Source: an uncultured Bacilli bacterium
GTDB lineage: Bacteria; Bacillota_I; Bacilli_A; RF39; UBA660
Length of the DNA stretch: 64,000 nt
Direction of reading: 5' to 3'
NCBI GenBank assembly: GCA_910576795.1
Contig: CAJTIX010000004.1
Coordinates: 15,611-79,610, forward strand
Part shown: positions 26,848 through 35,691 of the stretch, piece by piece
Position numbering within the stretch: position 1 is the stretch's first letter
Layout: each line of letters begins with the position of its first letter
Notes under the pieces: generated by a model
Databases searched by the model: none
What the model was told of the DNA's origin: nothing
The model's input: the letters and a program-made list of their open reading frames with translations, nothing else
Position numbers and translations under genes: made by a program

Positions 26848-26905
26848 CAATCATCCTTTGGATGATTAAAGCTTGCTCCGGGGAGTTTCATTGTACCCAA
26901 ATTGG
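26829..26905 (+). ncRNA. unassigned structured RNA-like element (three-way junction plus hairpin)
   Basis: CCCCG (26829-26833) pairs with CGGGG (26879-26883), enclosing two perfect hairpins: CACTC-GTA-GAGTG (26834-26846) and AATCATCC-TTT-GGATGATT (26849-26867). A third hairpin, CCCAA-A-TTGGG, follows at 26896-26906. The block is much richer in GC than the island around it. It is not a riboswitch class I recognise. It may be the end of a mobile element, an RNA gene or a leader of the amidase gene. Confidence 0.45.
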
Positions 26906-26941
26906 GCAACTTACATATAATGACTTAGGAGGAGATTATAT

Positions 26942-28156
26942 ATGAATAATTTTCAAGTTGTTGTAGATGCTGGCCATGGAGGGAGCGACCCAGGTGCTGT
27001 AGCAAACGGTGTTCAAGAAAAAGATTTGAATTTACAAATAGCTCGTTATATGTATGAACAATTTCAAAACAAAGGAATTCCAGTTACACTAATTCGTAGT
27101 ACAGATGAAACCATTAGCCCAACAGAACGTGTCAATAGAATACTTGCTGCTTATGGAGATAATCCCAATGTCATTGTAATATCAAATCATATCAATGCAT
27201 CTGGTTCAGCAACTTCAGGAGCAGAGGGTGCTGAAGTTATTTATGCCTTAAGAAATGATGATACACTTGCTAAAAACATATTACAAGCATTAGGAAATGC
27301 AGGTCAAGTTGTAAGAACTTATTATCAAAGAAGGCTACCAAGTGATACCTCAAAAGATTATTATTTCATTCATAGAAATACAGGAAGTACACAACCTGTT
27401 ATTGTAGAATATGGATATATCGATAATCCAACTGATTTAGCGCGCATTCAAAATAATTATAAAAAATATGTAGATGCAGTAGTCAATGCCGTAATCGCAA
27501 CCGAACAAGGTGCAACTATCCCATCTACTCCAGGAACAGGGACTTCTTATGTGGTAAAATCAGGGGATAGTTTATGGAGTATCGCAAACCGTTATAATAC
27601 CACTGTAAATGCCATTAAAAACATGAACAATCTAACGAGTAATGCATTATCTGTAGGACAGGTATTACAAATTCCAACAAGTACATCTACAGGAACTGGA
27701 AATACGTACACAGTCAAATCAGGAGACAGCCTATGGAGTATCGCAAACCGCTATAATACCACTGTAGATGCGATTAAAAACGCGAATAATTTAACTGGCA
27801 ATACCCTATCTATTGGGCAAGTACTCAGAATTCCAACAAGTACTTCTACGGGAACAGGAAACACATACACAGTCAAATCAGGAGACAGCCTATGGAGTAT
27901 CGCAAATCGCTATAATACCACCGTAAATGCAATCAAAAATGCCAATAATTTAACCAGTGATTCCTTATCGATAGGACAGGTATTAACCATTCCAACCAGT
28001 ACCTCTACAGGGAAAACAACTTATACAGTTAAATCAGGAGATAGCTTATGGAGTATTGCGCAACGTTACAATACGACTGTAGATGCGATCAAAAATGCAA
28101 GTGGAATTATTAGTAATAACTTAAGTATTGGGCAGGTATTAACCATTCCAAATTAG
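26942..28156 (+). CDS. N-acetylmuramoyl-L-alanine amidase with four LysM domains, no signal peptide
   Basis: A 404-residue wall hydrolase. Residues 1-180 are an Amidase_3 zinc domain: DAGHGG, the QEKDLNL glutamate, SNHINA histidine and catalytic Glu in IVEYGYIDN. Four LysM repeats of about 53 residues follow (residues about 200-404), each with SGDSLWSIA-RYNTTV. The protein starts at once with the catalytic domain and has no signal peptide, as in CwlC-type mother-cell lysis amidases of sporulating Bacillus. A CATATAATG sequence at 26914-26922 is one base from the SigK -10 consensus, fitting late mother-cell expression. AGGAGG at 26927-26932 fixes the start. The sporulation role is inference. 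Confidence 0.9.
   Translation: MNNFQVVVDAGHGGSDPGAVANGVQEKDLNLQIARYMYEQFQNKGIPVTLIRSTDETISPTERVNRILAAYGDNPNVIVISNHINASGSATSGAEGAEVIYALRNDDTLAKNILQALGNAGQVVRTYYQRRLPSDTSKDYYFIHRNTGSTQPVIVEYGYIDNPTDLARIQNNYKKYVDAVVNAVIATEQGATIPSTPGTGTSYVVKSGDSLWSIANRYNTTVNAIKNMNNLTSNALSVGQVLQIPTSTSTGTGNTYTVKSGDSLWSIANRYNTTVDAIKNANNLTGNTLSIGQVLRIPTSTSTGTGNTYTVKSGDSLWSIANRYNTTVNAIKNANNLTSDSLSIGQVLTIPTSTSTGKTTYTVKSGDSLWSIAQRYNTTVDAIKNASGIISNNLSIGQVLTIPN
27543..28156 (+). repeat. four tandem LysM-coding repeats
   Basis: Units of about 159 bases encode LysM plus a STSTGTGN-type linker. Units two and three are nearly identical in DNA (for example the shared TCAAATCAGGAGACAGCCTA), pointing to recent duplication; unit four is the most diverged. 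Confidence 0.85.
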
Positions 28157-28178
28157 AAACGGGCTTGTCCGTTTTTTT
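28157..28178 (+). terminator. terminator after the amidase gene
   Basis: AAACGG pairs with CCGTTT around a six-base loop, followed by a T run. Confidence 0.8.
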
Positions 28179-28234
28179 GTGATATGACATTGTAAAATCT
28201 ATATTTTTTAGATATAATAAAATTGGTGATTTTT

Positions 28235-29212
28235 ATGTGGAAGATAGGCGATGTAACAATTCAAAACAAAATAGTCCTTGCCCCTATGGCAGGTATTTCC
28301 AATAGCGCCTATCGAACCATTATCAAAGAAATGGGGTGTGGGTTAATCTATGCAGAAATGGTAAGCGATAAGGCCATTGAATATGGCAATCAAAAAACCA
28401 TAGATATGCTTTATATGACAGATTATGAACGTCCCATTGCGCAACAAATATTCGGTTCTGATAAAGAATCCTTTGTAACAGCTGCCAAATATATTTATGA
28501 AACTATGCACCCTGACATCATTGATCTCAACATGGGATGTCCAGTTCCGAAGGTTGCCTTGCGTGCACAAGCTGGAAGTGCTTTATTAAAAGATACCCAG
28601 AAAGTATTTGAAATTGTAGAAAATGTAGTAAAAGCAGTACCCATTCCTGTTACGGTAAAAATCAGAAGCGGTTGGGATTCTAACCATATCAATGCAGTTG
28701 AGATTGCCAAAGCAGTGGAAAAAGCAGGTGCCAAAGCGATTGCGATTCATGCAAGAACGAGAAGTCAAGGGTATAGTGGAGCATCCGATTGGCAGATCAT
28801 CAAAAAGGTAAAAGAAAGTGTACAAATTCCAGTCATTGGAAATGGAGATATCCTATCTTGCTATGATGCAGAAAGAATGCTAAAGGAAACTGGTTGTGAT
28901 GCCGTTATGATAGGAAGAGGGGTACTTGGAAATCCATGGCTCATCCGTGACTGTGTCCACTATTTAGAAAAGAAAGAAAAGCCTATTCCTGTTTCTCCAA
29001 AAGAAAAAATCAAAATGATGTTAAGACATTTTAAGCTTTTAATGGCAAATAAGAACGAAAAGGTAGCTGTCTTAGAAATGCGTAGTCATGCTGCTTGGTA
29101 TTTAAAAGGAATTCCAGGAACGAGTGAACTTAAAAATCAAATATTTCAAACAAAAACGAAAGAGGAATTAAAATCTTTATTAGAACAATTTGAACAAACC
29201 ATAGAAAAATAA
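28235..29212 (+). CDS. dus: tRNA-dihydrouridine synthase (DusB-like)
   Basis: A 325-residue flavoenzyme that reduces uridines in the tRNA D-loop. Visible signatures are VLAPMAGISN, the catalytic cysteine in DLNMGCPVPKV, KIRSGWD, AIHARTRSQGYSG and the FMN phosphate-binding VIGNGDI and MIGRGVLGNPW. ATG 28235 begins the conserved core; the TTG at 28223 adds only four residues. TATAAT at 28213-28218 is a likely -10 box. It precedes lysS, as in Bacillus where dus and lysS are neighbours. Confidence 0.93.
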   Translation: MWKIGDVTIQNKIVLAPMAGISNSAYRTIIKEMGCGLIYAEMVSDKAIEYGNQKTIDMLYMTDYERPIAQQIFGSDKESFVTAAKYIYETMHPDIIDLNMGCPVPKVALRAQAGSALLKDTQKVFEIVENVVKAVPIPVTVKIRSGWDSNHINAVEIAKAVEKAGAKAIAIHARTRSQGYSGASDWQIIKKVKESVQIPVIGNGDILSCYDAERMLKETGCDAVMIGRGVLGNPWLIRDCVHYLEKKEKPIPVSPKEKIKMMLRHFKLLMANKNEKVAVLEMRSHAAWYLKGIPGTSELKNQIFQTKTKEELKSLLEQFEQTIEK

Positions 29213-29276
29213 TAGATTTTCCGTTACTATCATGATACAATAAAGAAAATCTATATCAAAAATAAGAGGTGAAAAT

Positions 29277-30755
29277 ATGCGAGAATTAACAGAACAAGAA
29301 CAAGTAAGAAGAGAAAAAATAGAAAGTATAAGAGAGTTTTGCAATCCATATCCAGAACGATATGAAGTTACTCATTCATTAAAAGATGCAGGTACACTTT
29401 CAGACGAAACTACAGATGTTTCGGTTGCAGGAAGAATTATTTTCATGCGTAAAATGGGAAAATTGAGTTTCATTCGTATTCGTGATTTAGAAGGTGATTT
29501 GCAACTAGAATTTAAAATTGATGTTGTAGGAGAAGAACAGTATCAATTCTTTAAAAAACAAATCGATACAGGAGATTTTATTGGTGCTAAGGGTGAAATT
29601 TTTACCACGCAAACAGGTGAAAAAACATTAAGAGTACATACATTTTCTTTTTTAGGAAAGGCCCTAAGACCACTTCCCGAAAAATTCCATGGTCTTGTAG
29701 ATACAGAATTAAAATATCGTCAAAGATATGTGGACTTAATTATGAATGAAGAAAGTAGAAAGGTATTTTTAGGTAGAAGCAAATTTTATAACTTTTTACA
29801 CCGTTATTTAGCGGAACACGGCTTTTTACAAGTTGAAACACCAATCATTCAAACGGCAGTATGTGGAGCAAGTGCAAAACCTTTTTATACACATCACAAT
29901 GCGTTAGATTTAGATTGTAATTTACGAATTGCACCAGAAACCTATCTAAAACAATGTATCGCAGCAGGCTTTAGTCGTGTATATGAGGTTGCGAAGTGCT
30001 TCCGAAATGAAGGAATGGATTCAGAACATCTTCAAGAATTCACACAAGTGGAATGGTATGCATCTTATTGGAATTATGAAGATAATATAAAATTTTATAC
30101 AGGATTTATCAAAGCCTTGTTATTAGAATTAATTGGAACCACCAAAGTAGAGTATCAAGGACGTACCTTAGATTTTGGAAAAGAAAATTGGGATCGCATC
30201 AATTATTGTGAAACCATGGAAAAAGTACTTGGATTTGACTTTCTATCTATTGAGGAACCACAAGAGTTAAAAGAAAAAATAATTGCTTCTGGATTATTTA
30301 CAGAAACAGAATTAGAGGATTACAAATCATTAAGCCAAATTATCGATTTTGTATACAAGAAGAAAATTCGTGCCAATATTGTAGATCCAACCATTATTTA
30401 TAATTATCCTAGTGTTTTAATCCCACTTGCCAGAAGAAATGATGAGGATTCAAGAAGAATTGATGTATTTCAAGTAGTAGCTGCCGGAACAGAATTGTGC
30501 AAAGCATATTCAGAACTTGTCAATCCAATGGAACAACGTGCAGCCTTTGAAGGACAATTGAAAGCAAAATCACAAGGTGATGATGAAACAATGGAAATGG
30601 ACGAAGACTTTTTACTTGCGATGGAACAAGGTATGCCTCCTATTTCGGGACTTGGCTTTGGAATTGATCGTTTGATGATGTTAATTTATGATGTAGCTTC
30701 TGTTAGAGATGTTGTGTTATTTCCAATGATGAAACCAATTGAAAAGGAAAACTAA
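29277..30755 (+). CDS. lysS: lysyl-tRNA synthetase, class II
   Basis: A 492-residue class IIb synthetase charging tRNA-Lys. The N-terminal OB-fold anticodon domain (VAGRIIFMRKMGKLSFIRIRD) is followed by motif 1, motif 2 (FRNEGMDSEHLQEFTQVEWY) and motif 3 (GLGFGIDRLMML). A variable part replaces the usual motif 2 loop partner STRHNPEFT, but catalytic residues look intact. ATG 29277 has AAGAGGTG upstream. The stop overlaps the following phosphatase gene by one base. Confidence 0.95.
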   Translation: MRELTEQEQVRREKIESIREFCNPYPERYEVTHSLKDAGTLSDETTDVSVAGRIIFMRKMGKLSFIRIRDLEGDLQLEFKIDVVGEEQYQFFKKQIDTGDFIGAKGEIFTTQTGEKTLRVHTFSFLGKALRPLPEKFHGLVDTELKYRQRYVDLIMNEESRKVFLGRSKFYNFLHRYLAEHGFLQVETPIIQTAVCGASAKPFYTHHNALDLDCNLRIAPETYLKQCIAAGFSRVYEVAKCFRNEGMDSEHLQEFTQVEWYASYWNYEDNIKFYTGFIKALLLELIGTTKVEYQGRTLDFGKENWDRINYCETMEKVLGFDFLSIEEPQELKEKIIASGLFTETELEDYKSLSQIIDFVYKKKIRANIVDPTIIYNYPSVLIPLARRNDEDSRRIDVFQVVAAGTELCKAYSELVNPMEQRAAFEGQLKAKSQGDDETMEMDEDFLLAMEQGMPPISGLGFGIDRLMMLIYDVASVRDVVLFPMMKPIEKEN

Positions 30756-31288
30756 TGTATTTAGCAGTTGTAAGACATGGAGAAACCATTCGTAATATTG
30801 TTGGACTTGTACAAGGAGATACCGAATCAATGCTTTCGGAACGAGGGAAAGCGCAAGCCAGAGAGGTCAAAGAAAAACTAAAAAATCAAACATTTGATAT
30901 TGTATTTTCTTCTCCTTTATCAAGAGCTTATCAGACCGCTGAAATTATTATGGATGAGGAAATTCCTATCATAATTGATGAAAGACTGAATGAACGAGAT
31001 TATGGGGATTTTGAAGGTTATACGAGAGAAGAATTTGATTATGTGGATTATTGGAATTTTGATTATAATTTGAAAGAGAATCATGGTGAGAGTGTACAAC
31101 ATCTTTGTATGCGTGTGGATGATTTTTTAAGAGAAATCAAAGAAAAATATAAAGATCAAAAAGTACTTGTTGTCACACATAGTGGAGTTGCTAGAGCAAT
31201 TTATTATTGCATTCATGGCATACCCGATGATGGGGATATGAGTATTGTCGACATTCCAAATTGTACAATTATGGAATATCATATATAG
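30755..31288 (+). CDS. histidine phosphatase family protein
   Basis: A 177-residue member of the phosphoglycerate mutase-like superfamily. The catalytic RHGET is at residues 7-11, with ERDYGDFEG in the middle and the second histidine in VTHSGVARA. It dephosphorylates a small metabolite or alpha-ribazole-like substrate; the substrate cannot be read from sequence. TAATG coupling to lysS and 15 bases to ackA suggest a lysS-phosphatase-ackA operon. Confidence 0.88.
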   Translation: MYLAVVRHGETIRNIVGLVQGDTESMLSERGKAQAREVKEKLKNQTFDIVFSSPLSRAYQTAEIIMDEEIPIIIDERLNERDYGDFEGYTREEFDYVDYWNFDYNLKENHGESVQHLCMRVDDFLREIKEKYKDQKVLVVTHSGVARAIYYCIHGIPDDGDMSIVDIPNCTIMEYHI

Positions 31289-31303
31289 TGAAAGGGTGAA
31301 TTT

Positions 31304-32494
31304 ATGAAAGTATTATCAGTAAATGCGGGTAGTTCTACACTAAAATTTCGTTTGTATGAAATGCCTGAAGAAAAAGTATTAGCGAAGGGTGCATTTGAAC
31401 GAATTGGGTTAGAAAATGGTATTTATAATATCAAAATGAACGATGAAAAAATAGAAAAGTCTCTCAATATGAAAGATCATGGAGATGCTGTACAGGCTTT
31501 ATTGAAAGAATTAGTAGAACAACATATGATTGAAAATCTGGATGAAATTGGAGCTGTTGGTCATCGTGTAGTACATGGAGGCTCTAAATATGCCAAAAGT
31601 GTAATCATTGATGATGAAGTAATGAAGGAAATTGAATCTATTTCTGATTTGGCGCCATTACACAATCCTGCCAATTTAATTGGGATTCGAGCATTTAAAG
31701 AAGCAATTCCTAATGCAATTCAAGTAGCTTGTTTTGATACAGCTTTTCATCAAACAATGGACGAAAGAAATTACTTGTATCCAGTACCATATGAATGGTA
31801 TACCAAATATGGAGTTCGTAAATATGGATTCCATGGTATGAGCCATAAATTTATTACGGAAAAGATGAAATCTATTTTAAACTCAGAAACGCCAAATTTA
31901 ATTATATGCCACATTGGAAATGGAGCAAGTATCTCTGCCGTAAGAGAAGGAATTTGTATCGATACCTCTATGGGATTTACTCCAAATGCAGGAATTATGA
32001 TGGGAACGCGTAGTGGAGATATTGATTATACAATGATTCAGTACTTGAAGAACAAAATGGATTCTAGTTATGAAAGTATTGATAGTTTACTCAACAAAGC
32101 AAGTGGTTTAGAAGGAATTGCTGGTAGAAGTGATTTAAGAGATTTGGATGATGCTTTCCTTGCAAAAGAACCAGCCGTTATTCTTGCTTTTGCTATGTAT
32201 ACTGACCGAATTGTGGATTATATCGCTAGATACTATGTCAAATTAGATGGTCATGTAGATGCGATTTGCTTTACCGCAGGTGTAGGTGAAAACGATTCTA
32301 TTATTCGTGCAGAAGTTCTTAAGAAATTAACTTGTTTAGGAATTCTATTAGATGAAGAAAAAAATAATGCAACACTTTGTAGAAAAGGTGTAGAAGGTAT
32401 TATTACAAGAGATGACTCTAAAATTCCATGTTATGTACTTGGTACAGATGAAGAGTTGATGATTGCAAGAGATACTTATGATTTTGTAAATTAA
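31304..32494 (+). CDS. ackA: acetate kinase
   Basis: A 396-residue acetate kinase converting acetyl phosphate and ADP to acetate and ATP. All family landmarks are intact: VNAGSSTLKF, VGHRVVHGG, PLHNPAN, FDTAFH, YGFHGMSH, CHIGNGAS, MGTRSGDID and the C-terminal TDEELMIARDT. It should be the main partner of phosphoketolase (xfp, 47177), which produces acetyl phosphate. ATG 31304 follows AAAGGGTG. A second, more diverged copy lies 0.5 kb downstream. Confidence 0.97.
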   Translation: MKVLSVNAGSSTLKFRLYEMPEEKVLAKGAFERIGLENGIYNIKMNDEKIEKSLNMKDHGDAVQALLKELVEQHMIENLDEIGAVGHRVVHGGSKYAKSVIIDDEVMKEIESISDLAPLHNPANLIGIRAFKEAIPNAIQVACFDTAFHQTMDERNYLYPVPYEWYTKYGVRKYGFHGMSHKFITEKMKSILNSETPNLIICHIGNGASISAVREGICIDTSMGFTPNAGIMMGTRSGDIDYTMIQYLKNKMDSSYESIDSLLNKASGLEGIAGRSDLRDLDDAFLAKEPAVILAFAMYTDRIVDYIARYYVKLDGHVDAICFTAGVGENDSIIRAEVLKKLTCLGILLDEEKNNATLCRKGVEGIITRDDSKIPCYVLGTDEELMIARDTYDFVN

Positions 32495-32580
32495 TATTGT
32501 TTAAAAAATGATAAGATACAATTTAGAAAGTTATAATGCAAAAATAAATATTTAGTTATTTGTAAAAGAAGGGTAATAAT

Positions 32581-32949
32581 ATGAATCAAGGAATTTATCA
32601 AATAGGAATGTTATGTAAGCATTTCAAAGGAACTACGCTTCAAGAAAAAAATATTTATCGAATAGAACGAATCGATGTGGATGGAATTTCAATTATGGGG
32701 AAGGATGTAATATATACAGGAGATCATCCTAATTTAGAGAATGTGCATCATTTGATTATATATTCTAATATATTTCAAGAAGATAAAATATTTGCACGTG
32801 AATATGAAGATTTAGCACATATATTACCTAAAGAAAAACAAGAACAATTTCATCAAATGCGTAGGGTGGAGCCATTAACAGAAGAGGAAATTTTTGAAAT
32901 TGGAACAGATATCTTCCGACAGAAAAAGAAAGAAATGTATCGAAAATAA
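32581..32949 (+). CDS. DUF1653-like protein
   Basis: A 122-residue cytoplasmic protein. CKHFKG near residue 12 and VIYTGDHP...LIIYSNIFQEDKIFAREYEDL resemble the DUF1653 pattern (Y-HFKG, E-LVVYQ-LYG, FARPLEMF), although diverged. Function unknown. It lies between two acetate kinase genes. ATG 32581 has AGAAGGG upstream and the gene has its own terminator. The assignment is moderate. Confidence 0.6.
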   Translation: MNQGIYQIGMLCKHFKGTTLQEKNIYRIERIDVDGISIMGKDVIYTGDHPNLENVHHLIIYSNIFQEDKIFAREYEDLAHILPKEKQEQFHQMRRVEPLTEEEIFEIGTDIFRQKKKEMYRK

Positions 32950-32960
32950 AAATATGGTTG

Positions 32961-32988
32961 AAAAAAGAACAGATTGTTGTTCTTTTTT
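32961..32988 (+). terminator. terminator before the second acetate kinase gene
   Basis: AAAAAAGAAC pairs with GTTCTTTTTT around an eight-base loop. Confidence 0.75.
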
Positions 32989-33041
32989 GATTTCCTAACA
33001 TTTATATAGTATAATAGTAGTGGTAGAAAGAAGGATAAATC

Positions 33042-34223
33042 ATGAAAATTATGTCAATCAACGCAGGAAGTAGTTCTTTAAAATTTAGTGTCTTTGATAT
33101 GGATTATTCTACTTGTATTGCAAGTGGTTACTTTGAAAGAGTTACTTTACCAAATAGTTTTTATACAATAAAATACAATGGAGAAAAAATAAAAGAAGAA
33201 ATCGATATGCCAACACATAGGATAGCGGTTGAGGTATTATTGGATCGACTTGTTTCCTTACATATTATTGATTCCTTAGATGAAATAGGTGGTGTAGGTC
33301 ATCGTCTTGCCCATGGAATGGATAAATATAAACATTCTGTCTTAATTACAGATGAAGTCATTCAAGATTTAAAAAGCTATATTCCACTCGCACCATTACA
33401 TCTTCCAGCCCATATATTGGGAATTGAAGTCATGAAAGAAGTATTACCAAATATTCCTATGATAGGTGTTTTTGATACAGCTTTTCATCAAACCATGGAT
33501 CAAACGAAATACATTTATCCAGTGCCATACGAATGGTATACAAAATATGGTGTCCGTAAATATGGATTTCATGGAACGAGCTATTGTTTTATTAGCAAAC
33601 AAATTCCAAGATTACTTGGCAAACAAGAATATAAAGCAATTATTTGCCATTTAGGAAGTGGGGGTTCTATCGCACTTGTTCAGAATGGAAAGTGTCTAGA
33701 TACTACAATGGGCTTTACCCCTCTTGCAGGAATTATGATGGGTACCCGTAGTGGGGATATTGATCCTTCTATCGTTGCATATATGGTAGGACAAACAGGA
33801 AAACCGATAGATGAAATTATGAATGACTTGAATAAACATTCTGGTTTCTTAGGTTTGAGCGGGAAATCCAGTGATTTTAGAGATATTTATGAAGGTGTAA
33901 AAGCAAATGATGAGAATTGTATTTTGGCGTTTCATAAATATGTCGATACGGTTGTCAAATATATTGCAGAGTATTATGTAGAAGCAAGTGGCGTAGATAC
34001 CATTGTATTTACTGCAGGACTTGGAGAAAATGCGGTAGCTGCAAGGGAGGTAATTATAGAAAGACTTGCTTGTTTAGGTATTTATCTAGATCACGAGGCA
34101 AATCAAGTAACAGGAGAAGAAATTTGTATTAGTTCTAAAGATTCTAAAGTTTCTGTTTATGTAATTCCTACAAATGAAGAATTAATGATCGCACAAGATA
34201 CGTTAGAAATTATTGGTGGATAA
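33042..34223 (+). CDS. acetate kinase paralogue with altered active-site neighbours
   Basis: A 393-residue acetate kinase-family protein. Core catalytic residues are kept: the Arg in VGHR, His in PLHLP, Asp in FDTAFH, His in YGFHG, Arg in MGTRSGDID and Glu in TNEELMIAQDT. Several otherwise conserved positions differ from the upstream ackA: PLHNPAN becomes PLHLPAH, GTSH becomes GTSY, and CH-GNG becomes CHLGSG. The protein may be a second acetate kinase or act on another short acyl phosphate. ATG 33042 follows AAGAAGGA. The nrnA gene starts one base after its stop. Confidence 0.85.
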   Translation: MKIMSINAGSSSLKFSVFDMDYSTCIASGYFERVTLPNSFYTIKYNGEKIKEEIDMPTHRIAVEVLLDRLVSLHIIDSLDEIGGVGHRLAHGMDKYKHSVLITDEVIQDLKSYIPLAPLHLPAHILGIEVMKEVLPNIPMIGVFDTAFHQTMDQTKYIYPVPYEWYTKYGVRKYGFHGTSYCFISKQIPRLLGKQEYKAIICHLGSGGSIALVQNGKCLDTTMGFTPLAGIMMGTRSGDIDPSIVAYMVGQTGKPIDEIMNDLNKHSGFLGLSGKSSDFRDIYEGVKANDENCILAFHKYVDTVVKYIAEYYVEASGVDTIVFTAGLGENAVAAREVIIERLACLGIYLDHEANQVTGEEICISSKDSKVSVYVIPTNEELMIAQDTLEIIGG

Positions 34224-34224
34224 T

Positions 34225-35190
34225 ATGACCAATCGAGTACTAAAAAAAATATATCGTCAAATTAAAAAATATGATACCATTGTCATTGCACGTCATGTTG
34301 GACCAGACCCAGATGCGGTAGGAAGTTCGATGGCTCTTAAAGAAATTATTTTGAATACATTCCCACATAAAAAGGTATTTGTAGTTGGATGTCCTGTTAG
34401 TAAGTTCCGATATATGGGAATGCATGATAAAATGACAGAGGATTTGTATCAAAAATCATTATTGATTGTGACCGATACCCCAGATCAAAAAAGAGTAGAT
34501 GGTGTAAATACAAATCTTTTTGCCTATAAGATTAAAATAGACCATCATCCATTTATTGAAAAGTTTGCCGATATCGAATGGATTGATGAGAACGCTTCTA
34601 GTGCCTCTCAAATGGTTATGGAACTAACCTTTTCAACCCCCTTAAAAATGACCAAGTCGGCAGCTGAAAAATTGTATATTGGATTAGTTGCAGATACCAA
34701 TCGTTTTCTTTTCTACTATACTACTCCAAAAACTTTTGATTTAGTTTCTAGGTTACTAAAGGAAACCAAAATTGATTTTTCGAAATTATATGAAAATTTG
34801 TATATCAGACCATATAAAGAAATCAAATTTGAAGGATATATTGCCAATCATTTTATCATAACTGAAAATGGATTTGCCTATATCAAAGTGACAGAGGATA
34901 TTTTAAAAGAGTATGATCTGGATGCTGCTACTTCTGGAAATATGGTAAATGAGTTTAATTATATTGATGAAATGCTTGCCTGGGCGATATTCACTGTAGA
35001 TAAAAATAACGAAAATATTAGGGGTTCTATTCGGTCTAGAGGACCTGTAATTAATGAGGTTGCAAGTCTCCATGGTGGTGGAGGACATATTTATGCGAGT
35101 GGAGTTCGTTTAAAAACATTTGATGAAGTAGATGCATTGATTCAAGATTTGGACAATGCTTGCAAAGAATATAAAAAGAATATGGAATAA
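34225..35190 (+). CDS. nrnA: DHH-family nanoRNase / pAp phosphatase
   Basis: A 321-residue DHH-DHHA1 protein. The N-terminal domain shows RHVGPDPDAVGSS, TDTPD and the IDHHP motif; the C-terminal DHHA1 domain carries the substrate-binding GGGGHIYASG. NrnA degrades short RNA oligonucleotides and dephosphorylates 3'-phosphoadenosine 5'-phosphate. ATG 34225 lies behind GGTGGAT; TTG 34213 would overlap it. Coupled to the acetate kinase paralogue upstream. Confidence 0.92.
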   Translation: MTNRVLKKIYRQIKKYDTIVIARHVGPDPDAVGSSMALKEIILNTFPHKKVFVVGCPVSKFRYMGMHDKMTEDLYQKSLLIVTDTPDQKRVDGVNTNLFAYKIKIDHHPFIEKFADIEWIDENASSASQMVMELTFSTPLKMTKSAAEKLYIGLVADTNRFLFYYTTPKTFDLVSRLLKETKIDFSKLYENLYIRPYKEIKFEGYIANHFIITENGFAYIKVTEDILKEYDLDAATSGNMVNEFNYIDEMLAWAIFTVDKNNENIRGSIRSRGPVINEVASLHGGGGHIYASGVRLKTFDEVDALIQDLDNACKEYKKNME

Positions 35191-35206
35191 ACCATATCTT
35201 TTTTTA
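35180..35206 (+). terminator. terminator after nrnA
   Basis: ATATGG pairs with CCATAT around a six-base loop, followed by a T run; the stop codon lies in the loop. The convergent gene ends right after it. Confidence 0.65.
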
Positions 35207-35641
35207 TAAATATTCTTTTAATAATTCAATGTTTTCTTCTTGAAATTTCAAAAGAGATTTTGCTAACTTATGAATATCCTTATTTACTTCCTTTTCAAAA
35301 TGGTCTAATCTTTTTTGAATATCAATCGTACCCATTGTCATACCACGAATGAGTAAGTCAGCAATTTTACTATCGCTATTGTCTTTCATAACCTCCATTT
35401 GCATAGAAACATCGGCCATGAGAGAAGCAAATATGCCTTTCGTTTTCGGTTCTACCTTATTCTTTTTCAGTAATTTTTCACTTTCTTTATAAAAAGATTC
35501 ATATTCTTTTAATTCTGATTCCAATATTTTTTTAATTTTGTTATCTTTCTCTTTTAATAATTTTAGTAACTTTTCACTTGATTTCATTCCCATATCTGCA
35601 CAGGCATATATGTATTCCAATAGTTCTAAACTTTCATCCAT
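35204..35641 (-). CDS. helical hypothetical protein
   Basis: A 145-residue protein made of long charged helices, with no membrane segment or signal. The Lys/Glu heptad-like pattern and Met-rich middle (SMQMEVMKD, IRGMTMGT) suggest a small helix bundle. Start ATG 35641 is chosen because AAAGGA lies nine bases upstream; the longer start codons at 35650 and 35659 overlap that site. It lies convergent to nrnA, and 50 bases after a minus-strand membrane gene. I do not recognise the family. Confidence 0.65.
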   Translation of the reverse strand: MDESLELLEYIYACADMGMKSSEKLLKLLKEKDNKIKKILESELKEYESFYKESEKLLKKNKVEPKTKGIFASLMADVSMQMEVMKDNSDSKIADLLIRGMTMGTIDIQKRLDHFEKEVNKDIHKLAKSLLKFQEENIELLKEYL

Positions 35642-35691
35642 ATGATCCATTCCTTTCACTTTTAGTATGGATCAAAAGAAAATTTTGATAC

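Noticed and set aside
27543..28156. Regular repeats that could suggest a CRISPR array
   Set aside because: The units are about 159 bases, in frame, and encode LysM domains.
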